Positions 1-7,060 of a stretch of DNA of 64,000 nucleotides are shown piece by piece (within the stretch, counting starts at the first letter, position 1; the number at the start of each line of letters is the position of its first letter). This stretch comes from Planctomycetota bacterium (lineage in GTDB: Bacteria > Planctomycetota > Planctomycetia > Pirellulales > UBA1268): assembly GCA_018970785.1 (NCBI GenBank), contig JAGWVR010000003.1, forward strand, positions 1-64,000, read 5' to 3'. The notes under the pieces were generated by a model that was not told the DNA's origin, made no database searches, and saw only the letters and a list, made by a program, of their open reading frames with translations. The position numbers and the translations under genes were made by a program.

Positions 1-19
1 CGCCACTGGAGAACCTCCG

Positions 20-1096
20 ATGAACGCTCTGCGTTTCACGCGCTGTGCCGCCGCGCTCGTGCTCGCTCTGACTGTGACGGCGGCCCATGCCGTCACGATC
101 GACATGGTGTCGGTGGGGAACGCCGGCAACGCCAACGACGCGACCGGCTACGGCGGCGTGGCGTACGACTACCAGATCGCGAAATACGATGTGACGATCG
201 GGCAGTACACGGCGTTTTTGAATGCCGTCGCCGCGACCGATACCTACTCGCTCTACAACGCGAGTATGGCGACCGACCTCAACGTGGCAGGCATTTCACG
301 AACGGGTGTTTCAGGCTCGTACACCTACAGCGTGATAAACAACGGCGGCGACAGTGCCAACCGCCCGATCACGTACGTGAGTTGGTTTGATTCAGCCCGC
401 TTTGCGAACTGGATGGCGAACGGCCAGCCGACGGGAGCGCAGAACAGCACGACGACAGAGAATGGTGCCTACAACGTGAACGGGGCGACGACGGGGAATG
501 CTCCGGCGAAGAACGCCACGAACCCCAACACGAGCGCCGCCCCGACGTTTTACATCCCGACAGAGAACGAGTGGTACAAGGCGGCGTATTACTCGCCGGC
601 GCTCAACTCGGGCACGGGCGGCTACTACACGTATGCCACGCGGAGCAACACGGCCCCGGGTAACGTGGTCGGCAGCGGTGTGAATCAGGCGAACTACTAC
701 AACGGTGTCTATTCAGTGACGCAGTCGTCGAGTTACTCGGGGAGCCAGAACTACCTGACCGACGTGGGTACGTTCACGAACAGTGCGAGTTTCTACGGCA
801 CGTTCGACCAGAGCGGGAATGTGTATCAGTGGAACGATCTGGATGGCGCAGCCGGCTCGTCTCGTGGGTTCCGCGGCGGCGCCTGGGGCAGCGTCGCGTT
901 CAACTTGTCGTCCTCCTTCAGGTTCGGGATGCCGGTCGCCCCGTCGGACGAGAGCGGCGGCATCGGTTTTCGTCTCGCAAGTCCGGTCAGCGGCCCCTCC
1001 GGCGTTCCGGAGATCGACGCAGCGGGAGCGCGCCTGGCGATGGTGCTGATCGTGTTCGGACTGGCGCTCCTGGAGCAACGCCGGCAGGGCCGCTGA
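20..1096 (+). CDS. FGE/C-type-lectin-fold secreted protein with VPEID-type sorting tail; candidate DGR target (variable) protein
   Basis: A 358-residue exported protein. Residues 1-24 form a signal peptide ending near AHA. The body has the SUMF1/FGE-sulfatase fold: IAKYDVTIGQYTAFLNAV, PITYVSWFDSARFANWMA, FYIPTENEWYKAAYY, DQSGNVYQWND, FRGGAW and GIGFRLA. The two catalytic cysteines of true formylglycine-generating enzymes are absent, so enzymatic activity is unlikely. The fold more probably serves ligand binding, as in DGR variable proteins. The C-terminus VPEIDAAGARLAMVLIVFGLALLEQRRQGR is a short motif, one hydrophobic helix and a basic tail, which is the architecture of PEP-CTERM-class exosortase substrates. 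The ATG lies downstream of TGGAG. An avd-like gene follows about 180 bp downstream. That it is a DGR target is inferred from fold, variable-region codon pattern and the Avd neighbour; the template repeat is not in the window. Confidence 0.85.
   Translation: MNALRFTRCAAALVLALTVTAAHAVTIDMVSVGNAGNANDATGYGGVAYDYQIAKYDVTIGQYTAFLNAVAATDTYSLYNASMATDLNVAGISRTGVSGSYTYSVINNGGDSANRPITYVSWFDSARFANWMANGQPTGAQNSTTTENGAYNVNGATTGNAPAKNATNPNTSAAPTFYIPTENEWYKAAYYSPALNSGTGGYYTYATRSNTAPGNVVGSGVNQANYYNGVYSVTQSSSYSGSQNYLTDVGTFTNSASFYGTFDQSGNVYQWNDLDGAAGSSRGFRGGAWGSVAFNLSSSFRFGMPVAPSDESGGIGFRLASPVSGPSGVPEIDAAGARLAMVLIVFGLALLEQRRQGR
863..979 (+). other. Candidate DGR variable region (VR) at the 3' end of the lectin-fold gene
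   Basis: This is the last FGE-fold segment, from RGFRGGAW to GIGFRLA. The invariant edges are conserved family sequence. Between them, many codons are NNC with diverse first two bases: GGC AGC GTC at 887-895, TTC at 899, 917 and 923, GTC GCC at 935-940, GAC at 947, AGC GGC GGC at 953-961. All of these are reachable from AAC by adenine substitution, the signature of adenine-specific mutagenic retrohoming. Adenine is rare here (about nine in 887-964), as expected for a diversified copy of an A-rich template. Exact boundaries cannot be set without the template repeat. Confidence 0.6.
1004..1093 (+). other. VPEID/PEP-CTERM-type C-terminal sorting signal
   Basis: The last 30 residues are VPEID, then a hydrophobic stretch (LAMVLIVFGLALL), then EQRRQGR. 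Such tripartite tails are processed by exosortases at the membrane. A matching exosortase is encoded at about 50.3-51.6 kb. The tail lies immediately after the variable region, so diversification would not damage sorting. Confidence 0.75.
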
Positions 1097-1171
1097 CGGT
1101 TGCCTGTGAACTTTATCTCTTTGACCCTTTGTCCCCTTTTGATAACCGGTGTTCGTGAGGTCGGCGCGTGC

Positions 1172-1230
1172 CCCGGCAGGAGGCCTGTTTTCCTGTCGGG
1201 GCGTCGCCGTCGCTCTGAGCGGCGGCGATG
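1172..1230 (+). other. Two consecutive GC-rich hairpins between the DGR target and avd
   Basis: The first is CCCCGGCAGGA / TCCTGTCGGGG, an 11-bp stem with one G-T wobble. The second is GCCGTCGCTC / GAGCGGCGGC, 10 bp with one wobble and a very short loop. A T-rich stretch (GTTATTTTTTGGGG) follows. In known DGRs a hairpin or cruciform just downstream of the VR helps retrohoming. Here the position, about 75-130 bp after the target stop codon, would allow that or a terminator role. Function is inference. Confidence 0.4.
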
Positions 1231-1274
1231 CTTCGCGTTATTTTTTGGGGTCTGCCAAGGTGGCAGGGTGGTTC

Positions 1275-2210
1275 ATGGCGCGAGCGGTGAAGCAGCCGAT
1301 CGTGCTCATGAAGTGGTACCGGGTGGTGTCGTGGATGCTCGACCGCGTGGACCACTTTCCGAAGAACCAGCGATTCGTTTTCGGGCAGCGACTGGCCGAG
1401 CGGTCGATCCATGTGCTGGAGTTGCTCGTGGAGGCGACGTGGTCGCAGGACAAGACGGCGATCTTGGCGCAGGCCAACCGCGAGATGGAAGTACTGCGGT
1501 GGCTCGTGCGGCTAGCCCACGACCGCAAGATTCTCACGGCCAAACAGTACGAGGCGGCGGCCGAGGGTATCTACGAGTGCGGCCGGATGGTGGGCGGTTG
1601 GCAAAAAGACTCCCAGCGGCGGGCGGCCTCGTCACCGCCACCGCGCAGCACCCTTGTCGGGACAGGGGTTCAATTTGTCCGGACCGTCGGCGGACGAAAT
1701 CGGACGAAAGGCGAAATCCGTCGCCGGTCGTCCTCGCTGGCGAAGACGTGGCGGCATTTCGTCCATTTGTCCGGATTCGTCCAGATCGACCCGTGGACGA
1801 ACGATCCCCTTACCGCGGCTTGGGTTGCGGCATTTTTGCCGTTTCGTCCGCCGCCCCCTCGGGGAACAACTCCGCGACCGTCGGCAGCACGTCTACGTCG
1901 TCCCTGGCCTTCCCGGTCGGCTTCCATGCCCGAGGCGGGCGACCGCGACCGCAGTTGGAGCGCTCGCGGGAAGCCCGCGGACGACGGCGCCGGCCGCCGG
2001 AGGTGGCCGGCGCGGCTGGGGGAAACCCGCGGTGTTTCCCGCGGGAGCGTGACTGGCCCCGCAGCATGGACGGCGCCGCCCGCCGACGCCCAAACCTCCT
2101 CGTCGACCCGAACCACCGCGCAGAAGCCGCGAGTCTCCCTCCGAGCGGCCGAGCGCCTCCCCCGCGGCAAGGAGAAAGAACCTTGCGTCCTGGAAAGGCT
2201 GGGCAGGTGA
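1275..2210 (+). CDS. avd: Avd-like DGR accessory protein (four-helix bundle), with abnormal 200-residue read-through tail
   Basis: Residues 1-115 match the bAvd four-helix-bundle family that binds the DGR reverse transcriptase and template RNA: KWYRVVSWMLDRVDHFPKNQRF, FGQRLAERSIHVLELLVEA, ANREMEVLRWLVRLAHD and ECGRMVGGWQK. The ATG at 1275 follows AAGGTGGCAGGGTGG. Family members usually stop near residue 115-125. Here the frame stays open to 2210 through Arg/Ser/Pro-rich, low-complexity sequence that also runs across an intergenic repeat copy (1991-2049). The tail is therefore probably not natural protein. Either the frame is open because of high GC, or a deletion has joined avd to unrelated DNA and removed a template repeat and reverse transcriptase that normally follow. 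The Avd identity is fairly secure; the real 3' end is not. Confidence 0.75.
   Translation: MARAVKQPIVLMKWYRVVSWMLDRVDHFPKNQRFVFGQRLAERSIHVLELLVEATWSQDKTAILAQANREMEVLRWLVRLAHDRKILTAKQYEAAAEGIYECGRMVGGWQKDSQRRAASSPPPRSTLVGTGVQFVRTVGGRNRTKGEIRRRSSSLAKTWRHFVHLSGFVQIDPWTNDPLTAAWVAAFLPFRPPPPRGTTPRPSAARLRRPWPSRSASMPEAGDRDRSWSARGKPADDGAGRRRWPARLGETRGVSRGSVTGPAAWTAPPADAQTSSSTRTTAQKPRVSLRAAERLPRGKEKEPCVLERLGR
1660..1830 (+). repeat. Inverted TTTGTCC/GGACAAA-like repeat cluster downstream of the Avd domain
   Basis: Several related short words occur on both strands: ATTTGTCCGGA near 1674, GGACGAAATCGGACGAAAGGCGAAAT near 1693-1715, and CATTTCGTCCATTTGTCCGGATTCGTCC near 1755-1782. The second block is roughly the reverse complement of the third, so the two could pair across about 40 bp. 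No protein homology was seen here. It may be regulatory RNA, a recombination scar or degenerate template sequence; none of these is established. Confidence 0.35.
1991..2049 (+). repeat. Dispersed GC-rich intergenic repeat, copy D (partial)
   Basis: CGGCCGCCGGAGGTGGCCGG followed by GGGGGAAACCCGCGGTGTTTCCCGCGG aligns with the left part of copy A at 9688. It keeps the inner dyad GGGAAAC...GTTTCCC. The right part, with the GGACAAAGGCC dyad, is missing. It is the most diverged and shortest of the four copies. Confidence 0.5.
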
Positions 2211-2296
2211 GGGCAACTCAGCCGCCCGACACGGGTTGAACGGGATGACGCCCCGCCGACGTGGCAGGCGTGCATCCGCGTTCCAACGACCCGTCG

Positions 2297-3235
2297 ATGC
2301 CGCACACCACTACCGCCGCCGCCAGTGTGCCGCTCGTCGCCGTCTGGTTGTCACTGTCGATCGCCACGGCTTGCGCCGCGGCCGGTACGGCTTGGCTCGC
2401 GGTGTCGCGAAGGACACCGTTTGCCTGGTGGGGGAACTTCGTCCGCTGGTCGCTGGTGCTCGTCACGGCCCTGGCCGTCGCCGACCTCGCGCTGCGCTCC
2501 TCCGAGCCGGCCGAGACCGAGGGGGCGTGGGTCCTCGTGCGCCTCGCGGCCGGTCTGGCGGGAATCCTCCTGGCGACCGCGATCCTCGCCGCGCCGCCGA
2601 CACGTGGCGACCGATGGGGCTGGGCGTGGACGGGGGGTATCGTGGCGGCGCTGGCCCTGGCGTGCGTACGGCTCCAGGCGATCGCGGCTCCGCAGCGACT
2701 CGACTTCGACCCCTTCCTCGCGGTTCCCGTCGAGGAGGAACCGGACGAAACCGGCGCCCACGCGATCACCGACCGCGGTACGGCAATCCACCTCCGCCGC
2801 TACGTCACCCCCGAGCACGAGCCGCTCGTGCCGGACGGGTTCGACGGGCGCGTGATCGTCGCCGACTCGTCACGGTCTCCCTCCAACTGCCACGGATGGG
2901 TGTTCACCGGGGGACGGTTCCAGGTCGGGAGCGCCGACGTCGAGCAAATTCTTTCCGACAACGGCTACGTCGCGGTCGCCACACCGCGCCCCAACGACCT
3001 GATCGTGTACCGCGACGGCAAAGGCGCGATCGTCCACACCGGCCTGGTCAAGGCGACCGGGCCCGACGGTTTCGTCCTCGTCGAGAGCAAATGGGGGCCG
3101 CTCGACATCTACTGGCACACCCCCCACGACCAGGTCTACTCGCAGCGCTACGAATACTGGCGCAGCCCGCGCGCGGGCCACGAGCTCGGGATCGTCGCGC
3201 CCTCGGAAGCACCGCCCGGCACAGTGGGGCGTTGA
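2297..3235 (+). CDS. Membrane protein with C-terminal NlpC/P60-like domain
   Basis: About 312 residues. The N-terminal half has four hydrophobic segments (VPLVAVWLSLSIATACAAAG, WSLVLVTALAVADLAL, LAGILLATAILAA, GGIVAALALACV). The C-terminal half contains SNCHGWVFTGG, then RPNDLIVYRD and IVHTGLVK. The Cys-then-His spacing resembles NlpC/P60 or CHAP papain-like hydrolases, which would suggest cell-wall or peptide cleavage. The match is by pattern only. A GTG at 2261 in the same frame is an alternative start; neither start has a clear ribosome-binding site. It converges with crcB, only 12 bp away. The function is not established. Confidence 0.6.
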   Translation: MPHTTTAAASVPLVAVWLSLSIATACAAAGTAWLAVSRRTPFAWWGNFVRWSLVLVTALAVADLALRSSEPAETEGAWVLVRLAAGLAGILLATAILAAPPTRGDRWGWAWTGGIVAALALACVRLQAIAAPQRLDFDPFLAVPVEEEPDETGAHAITDRGTAIHLRRYVTPEHEPLVPDGFDGRVIVADSSRSPSNCHGWVFTGGRFQVGSADVEQILSDNGYVAVATPRPNDLIVYRDGKGAIVHTGLVKATGPDGFVLVESKWGPLDIYWHTPHDQVYSQRYEYWRSPRAGHELGIVAPSEAPPGTVGR

Positions 3236-3247
3236 CGACCGGAGTGC

Positions 3248-3625
3248 TCAGCGCGTCAGACGGAGCCCGACCCACACCGCCAGCAGGCCGAGCGAGTTGG
3301 ACGCCAGGGCATAGGCCAGCGCTGCTCCGGGGCGGCCGGTTTCCAGGAGGTCCACCGCCTGGAAGGCATAGCTCGAGAAGGTCGTGAACCCGCCGAGCAG
3401 CCCGGCCAGCAGCACCGCCTCCAACCCCGGCGGCAGCTCGACCCGCCCCCGCGACAGGCCGGCGACGGCGCCGAATGCCGCGGCTCCGACGAGATTGACG
3501 GCGAGCGTGCCCCACGGAAAGCGCGTGCCGAGCGAGCGGGCGACCAGCTCGGTGAACCCGGCGCGGGCGAGCGTGCCGAAGGCACCGGCCGCTGCCAGCG
3601 CGATCGAGGTCTGCAGCAGGTTCAT
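3248..3625 (-). CDS. crcB: CrcB/FluC fluoride ion channel
   Basis: A 125-residue protein of normal family length. It has four hydrophobic segments and the family motifs GTLARAGFTEL, FPWGTLAVNLVGAA and GLLGGFTTFSSYAFQ. FluC proteins are dual-topology dimers that export fluoride. The start MNLLQTSIALAAAGAFG is chosen over the track's longer frame because the preceding 68 residues are low-complexity and unlike the family. No fluoride riboswitch was recognised upstream. It is divergent from the decarboxylase gene at 3786. Confidence 0.93.
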   Translation of the reverse strand: MNLLQTSIALAAAGAFGTLARAGFTELVARSLGTRFPWGTLAVNLVGAAAFGAVAGLSRGRVELPPGLEAVLLAGLLGGFTTFSSYAFQAVDLLETGRPGAALAYALASNSLGLLAVWVGLRLTR

Positions 3626-3785
3626 CGCGGATCTCCGGCAACGCGCGTGACAGGCCGGGGTCGCAGCGAGCCGGACCTCCGCCCCCCGGCTCCGGCCGGC
3701 ACGGCAGCGATATACTGCCGCGACGCCGCCGGCCGGGAAAGCCGAAACCGGAGGCGTCCCCTGCCGAGGAGCCGACACCACGACG

Positions 3786-4919
3786 ATGAACCGCAAGACG
3801 CTGTTGGCACTGGCCGAGAAGCACGGCACCCCGCTGTTCGTCGTCGATCACGACGAGTTGCGGCGCAACTACAAGCTCTTCCGCCGCCACTTTCCCCGCG
3901 TCCAGATCTACTACGCGGTCAAGGTCAACAGCGACCCGGCGATCGTCGAGACCTTCTACGACCTCGGCAGCAGCTTCGACGTCGCCAGCATGCAGGAGTT
4001 CCACACCGTCCACCGGCTGATCGCCAAGCTGCCCGCCAAGCAGCGCCAGGACTTCATCTGGGACAAGATCATCTACGCCAACCCGATCAAGCCGATCGAG
4101 ACCCTCCGCGAGCTCGACTGCTACAAGCCGCTGGTGACCTACGACAACCACGAGGAGGTCAAGAAGATCGCCAAGCACGCTCCGCACGCCGGGCTGGCGC
4201 TGCGGCTGCGCGTGCCGAACACCGGCTCGATGGTGGAACTGTCGAGCAAGTTCGGCGCCCTGCCGGGCGAGGCGGTCGAGCTGATCCAGTTCGCCCACGA
4301 CGCGGGGTTGGTCGTCGAGGGATTGAGCTTCCACGTCGGCAGCCAGTGCACCAACCCCGAGAACTACATCCAGGCTCTGCACCTGTGTGCCGGAGTGTTC
4401 GCCGAGGCGGCGAGCCGTGGCTTCAGCCTCAAGCTGCTCGACATCGGTGGCGGATTCCCCGCGGCCTACGACGATTCGGTGCCGAAGTTCGCCGATCTGG
4501 CGGGCAAGATCAACCACGAGATCGACCGGCTGTTCCCCGAGCCGATCGAGATCCTCGCCGAACCGGGGCGGCTTCTCGTCGCCTCGGCGGCGACCGCCGT
4601 CGCGAAGATCATCGGCAAGGCGTTTCGCAACGACAAACTCTGCTACTACGTCGACGACGGCGTCTACCACACCTATTCCGGCGTGATCTTCGACCACTGC
4701 ACCTACCACCTGAAGGCCTTCAAGCGGGGCACGCCGCAGTTGTGCGCCGTCTTCGGGCCGACCTGCGACGCCCTCGACACGATCAGCCTCGCCGAGCACC
4801 TGCCCGACCTCGAGATCGGCGACTACCTCTACAGCGAGAACATCGGCGCCTATTCGGCCGCCAGTTCGACGCACTTCAACGGCTTCCCACCGGCGACGGT
4901 GGTTCACGTCAACCGCTGA
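3786..4919 (+). CDS. Ornithine/lysine-type PLP-dependent decarboxylase (alanine-racemase fold)
   Basis: A 377-residue fold-type III PLP enzyme. Visible motifs are YAVKVNSD (PLP-binding Lys), HVGSQ, DIGGGFP (phosphate loop), EPGR, and FGPTCDALD carrying the catalytic Cys. It probably decarboxylates ornithine (or lysine or diaminopimelate) as a first step of polyamine synthesis. The length fits ornithine decarboxylase better than diaminopimelate decarboxylase, which is usually longer and has other substrate motifs. Substrate remains an inference. A TATACT-like sequence near 3712 sits in a small inverted repeat CGGCAG...CTGCCG and may be the -10 element. Confidence 0.85.
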   Translation: MNRKTLLALAEKHGTPLFVVDHDELRRNYKLFRRHFPRVQIYYAVKVNSDPAIVETFYDLGSSFDVASMQEFHTVHRLIAKLPAKQRQDFIWDKIIYANPIKPIETLRELDCYKPLVTYDNHEEVKKIAKHAPHAGLALRLRVPNTGSMVELSSKFGALPGEAVELIQFAHDAGLVVEGLSFHVGSQCTNPENYIQALHLCAGVFAEAASRGFSLKLLDIGGGFPAAYDDSVPKFADLAGKINHEIDRLFPEPIEILAEPGRLLVASAATAVAKIIGKAFRNDKLCYYVDDGVYHTYSGVIFDHCTYHLKAFKRGTPQLCAVFGPTCDALDTISLAEHLPDLEIGDYLYSENIGAYSAASSTHFNGFPPATVVHVNR

Positions 4920-4990
4920 GACACACGGGCCTTCGCCGGCGTTCTGCGGCACCGGTCAGCCTGCCAGGCGGGAGCGGCTCCCGGCGGCGG

Positions 4991-6037
4991 TCATGGGCGC
5001 ACTGCCTCGACGAGGTGGTAGTGCTTCACCTCTTCACGGGCGACGTCGCGCCACGTCGCTGGAAGGGTCTCCAGGTACCAGGTGGGGCGCTTCGTCGCCA
5101 CCAGCAACGTGCCCCCGGGGGCGAGGGCCCGGTGGGCGGCGTCGACGAACAGTTTCGCGATCCGGAAATCGGCGTAGTAGGGGGGATTGGCGAGGACGAG
5201 ATCCCAGCTGCCGGGGTTGGGGATCGCACCGCCGGCCTCGAGGGTGACGGTGACGTTGTCCAGACCATTGGCCGCGGCGGCACGGCGCGTGCAGTCGACC
5301 GCGCGGGCGTTGCTGTCGAGGGCATGGACGACGACCGACGGATCGCGGGCCGCGATCCCCAGGGCCACGCAGCCGCTCCCGCAGCCGATGTCGACCACGC
5401 GCGTCCCCGGAGCCACGTCGACCGCGTTGAGGAGATGACGGGCGGCGGGATCGACGCGCCGGTGGGCGAACACGCCGGGGCGGGTGAAGGCGGTGAGAAG
5501 CCGCTCCCGGTCACGAAACACCACCGTCGCCGAGAAGTCGCGCTGGCGCGGGGGGCGCGATTTGGTGACGACGTAAGCGACCGCGTCGGAGCCGCGGCGC
5601 ACGCCGACGCGCTCCTTGGTGTCAGCGAGCTGGCCGTGGAGCCAGGTGTCGCGGGGATTGTCGACGGCGGCGACGAGGTGCCCCCCGGGCTCGAGGGCCA
5701 GTAGCGCGGCCTGGAGCATGTCGCGCGACAACTCCGCCTCACCGTCGCACGACAGCGGGACCACGGCGAGGTCGAGCGGCCCCGGAGGGGGATCGGGTGC
5801 GCAAGCCACCGTCAGCCCATCGGGCACGGTGCCGTGGGCGGCAAGCGCGGCATCGAACTGGAACCGATCGAGGAACCACAGGCTCACCGCGGCGGCCGGT
5901 CGCTCGGCGGCGAAGGTCCAAGCCGCCTGGCCACGCCCCGTCGAGCTGCAGCCGATCCGCGTGCCCGGCAGCGCGCGGGCCACCTCGAGGGCGAGGGCCT
6001 CGGCAGGCAGCGGCGGCGGCAGGGACGCGTCGTTCAT
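4991..6037 (-). CDS. RsmC/RlmG-type rRNA guanine-N2 methyltransferase
   Basis: A 348-residue class I SAM-dependent methyltransferase with the two-domain arrangement of the RsmC/RlmG family: a degenerate N-terminal Rossmann domain and a catalytic C-terminal one. The SAM motif is VVDIGCGSGCVALGIAA. The target-base motif is LVLANPPYYADFRIAKLF (NPPY, typical of exocyclic amino methylation). It likely makes m2G in 16S or 23S rRNA; which position cannot be told from sequence. The start MNDASLPPPLPAEALALEVARAL is preferred to the track's start 30 residues upstream, which adds a low-complexity leader. Confidence 0.85.
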   Translation of the reverse strand: MNDASLPPPLPAEALALEVARALPGTRIGCSSTGRGQAAWTFAAERPAAAVSLWFLDRFQFDAALAAHGTVPDGLTVACAPDPPPGPLDLAVVPLSCDGEAELSRDMLQAALLALEPGGHLVAAVDNPRDTWLHGQLADTKERVGVRRGSDAVAYVVTKSRPPRQRDFSATVVFRDRERLLTAFTRPGVFAHRRVDPAARHLLNAVDVAPGTRVVDIGCGSGCVALGIAARDPSVVVHALDSNARAVDCTRRAAAANGLDNVTVTLEAGGAIPNPGSWDLVLANPPYYADFRIAKLFVDAAHRALAPGGTLLVATKRPTWYLETLPATWRDVAREEVKHYHLVEAVRP

Positions 6038-6181
6038 GCCCTGAGCAGACGCCGGCGACGCGCGGGCGCCAACTGCGTCGCGAAAACGACGCGGCCGCGG
6101 GGCGGCTTCCACCGCGCCCGCGGCCACTGGATGGTCACGACGGATCGGGGGCTCTGCCCCCGGACAACTGCCGCCGGTCGG

Positions 6182-7015
6182 TCACTGCGGCCGGCGCGGG
6201 CGCTCGGGGCGCTCGCCGCCGTCGGGTCCGCCCGGAGGTCCGCCACCGGGAGGACCTCCGTCGCGCGGCCGGAAGCCCTCGCCACCCGGCCCACCCGTGC
6301 CGCCCCCTGGGGGCCCGAATCCTCGCCCCTGCATGCGGGCACCGGCGCCCTGCATCTGGGCGCGGAGGCGAATCATGTCTTCGGCGAACTTGCCGAGCTC
6401 GGCGCGATCGAGCTTGCCGTCACCGTCGGTGTCGAACGTCATCGCCCGCTCGACGATCCGGTCGGGCGTGAGCCCACCACCTGGGCCTCCCGGTCCACCC
6501 GGCGGCCCGCCGGGGCCTCCGGGAAACTCGCCGCCCCCAGGAGGGCCACCCGCGCCGCCCGGGGGACCGAATCCCTGCCCCTGGCCCGGCCCGCGCTGCC
6601 CGCCGGGAGGGCCACCAGGACCACCGGGAAAGCCTCCCCCCGGAGGGCCACCGGGTCCGCCGCCGGGGCCACCCTCCGGAGGCGGCGGGGGGCGGAACTC
6701 CTCCGGGTCGATCCGACCGTCCTTGTTGGCATCGAGCGTGAGCAGCGCCGCCGGCGCGTTCTTGATCTCCTCGGCCGACAAGGCATGGTCGCCGTCGGCG
6801 TCGAGCGCGTGGCGGAGCGGATCATGGGGTGGGGGTCCCGGAGGACCGCCGCGATCGCCCCCCGGCGGACCTCCGGGCTGCTGGCCCGGGCCACCCGGTG
6901 GGCGCCCCTGGCCTCCCGGCCCGCCGCGCTGCCCCGGGGGCTGCGCCAGCGCCGCACCGGCGACGGCGACGGCCGCCGCCACCGTCGCACACCGGATCCA
7001 CGTCGTCGTCGTCAT
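6182..7015 (-). CDS. Secreted Gly/Pro-rich EF-hand protein
   Basis: 277 residues with a signal peptide (MTTTTWIRCATVAAAVAVAGAALAQ). Three canonical calcium loops are present: DADGDHALSAEE, DANKDGRIDPEE and DTDGDGKLDRAE. They are separated by long GGP/PPGG tracts that make up more than half the protein. Exported EF-hand proteins of this kind are frequent in Planctomycetota and are assumed to bind calcium outside the cytoplasm. The partner is unknown. The low-complexity tracts produce the long antisense ORF on the plus strand, which is a shadow. Confidence 0.85.
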   Translation of the reverse strand: MTTTTWIRCATVAAAVAVAGAALAQPPGQRGGPGGQGRPPGGPGQQPGGPPGGDRGGPPGPPPHDPLRHALDADGDHALSAEEIKNAPAALLTLDANKDGRIDPEEFRPPPPPEGGPGGGPGGPPGGGFPGGPGGPPGGQRGPGQGQGFGPPGGAGGPPGGGEFPGGPGGPPGGPGGPGGGLTPDRIVERAMTFDTDGDGKLDRAELGKFAEDMIRLRAQMQGAGARMQGRGFGPPGGGTGGPGGEGFRPRDGGPPGGGPPGGPDGGERPERPRRPQ

Positions 7016-7060
7016 CGTCTCGGTCTCCTGGAGGAATCCACGGCCGAAGAAATGTCTCGT

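Noticed and set aside
20-1096. Reading this gene as a formylglycine-generating enzyme.
   Set aside because: The catalytic cysteines are missing and the region where they lie is the variable one; a binding role is more likely.
1-2260. Reverse transcriptase or template repeat in the DGR region.
   Set aside because: No YxDD motif, no RT-like domain and no A-rich copy of 863-979 was found in the window on either strand; they may lie to the left.
3685-3712. Shared CCGGCTCCGGCCGGCAC near 3687 and 22201 as a repeat.
   Set aside because: Only about 17 bp of GC-rich sequence in common; not distinguishable from chance in this composition.
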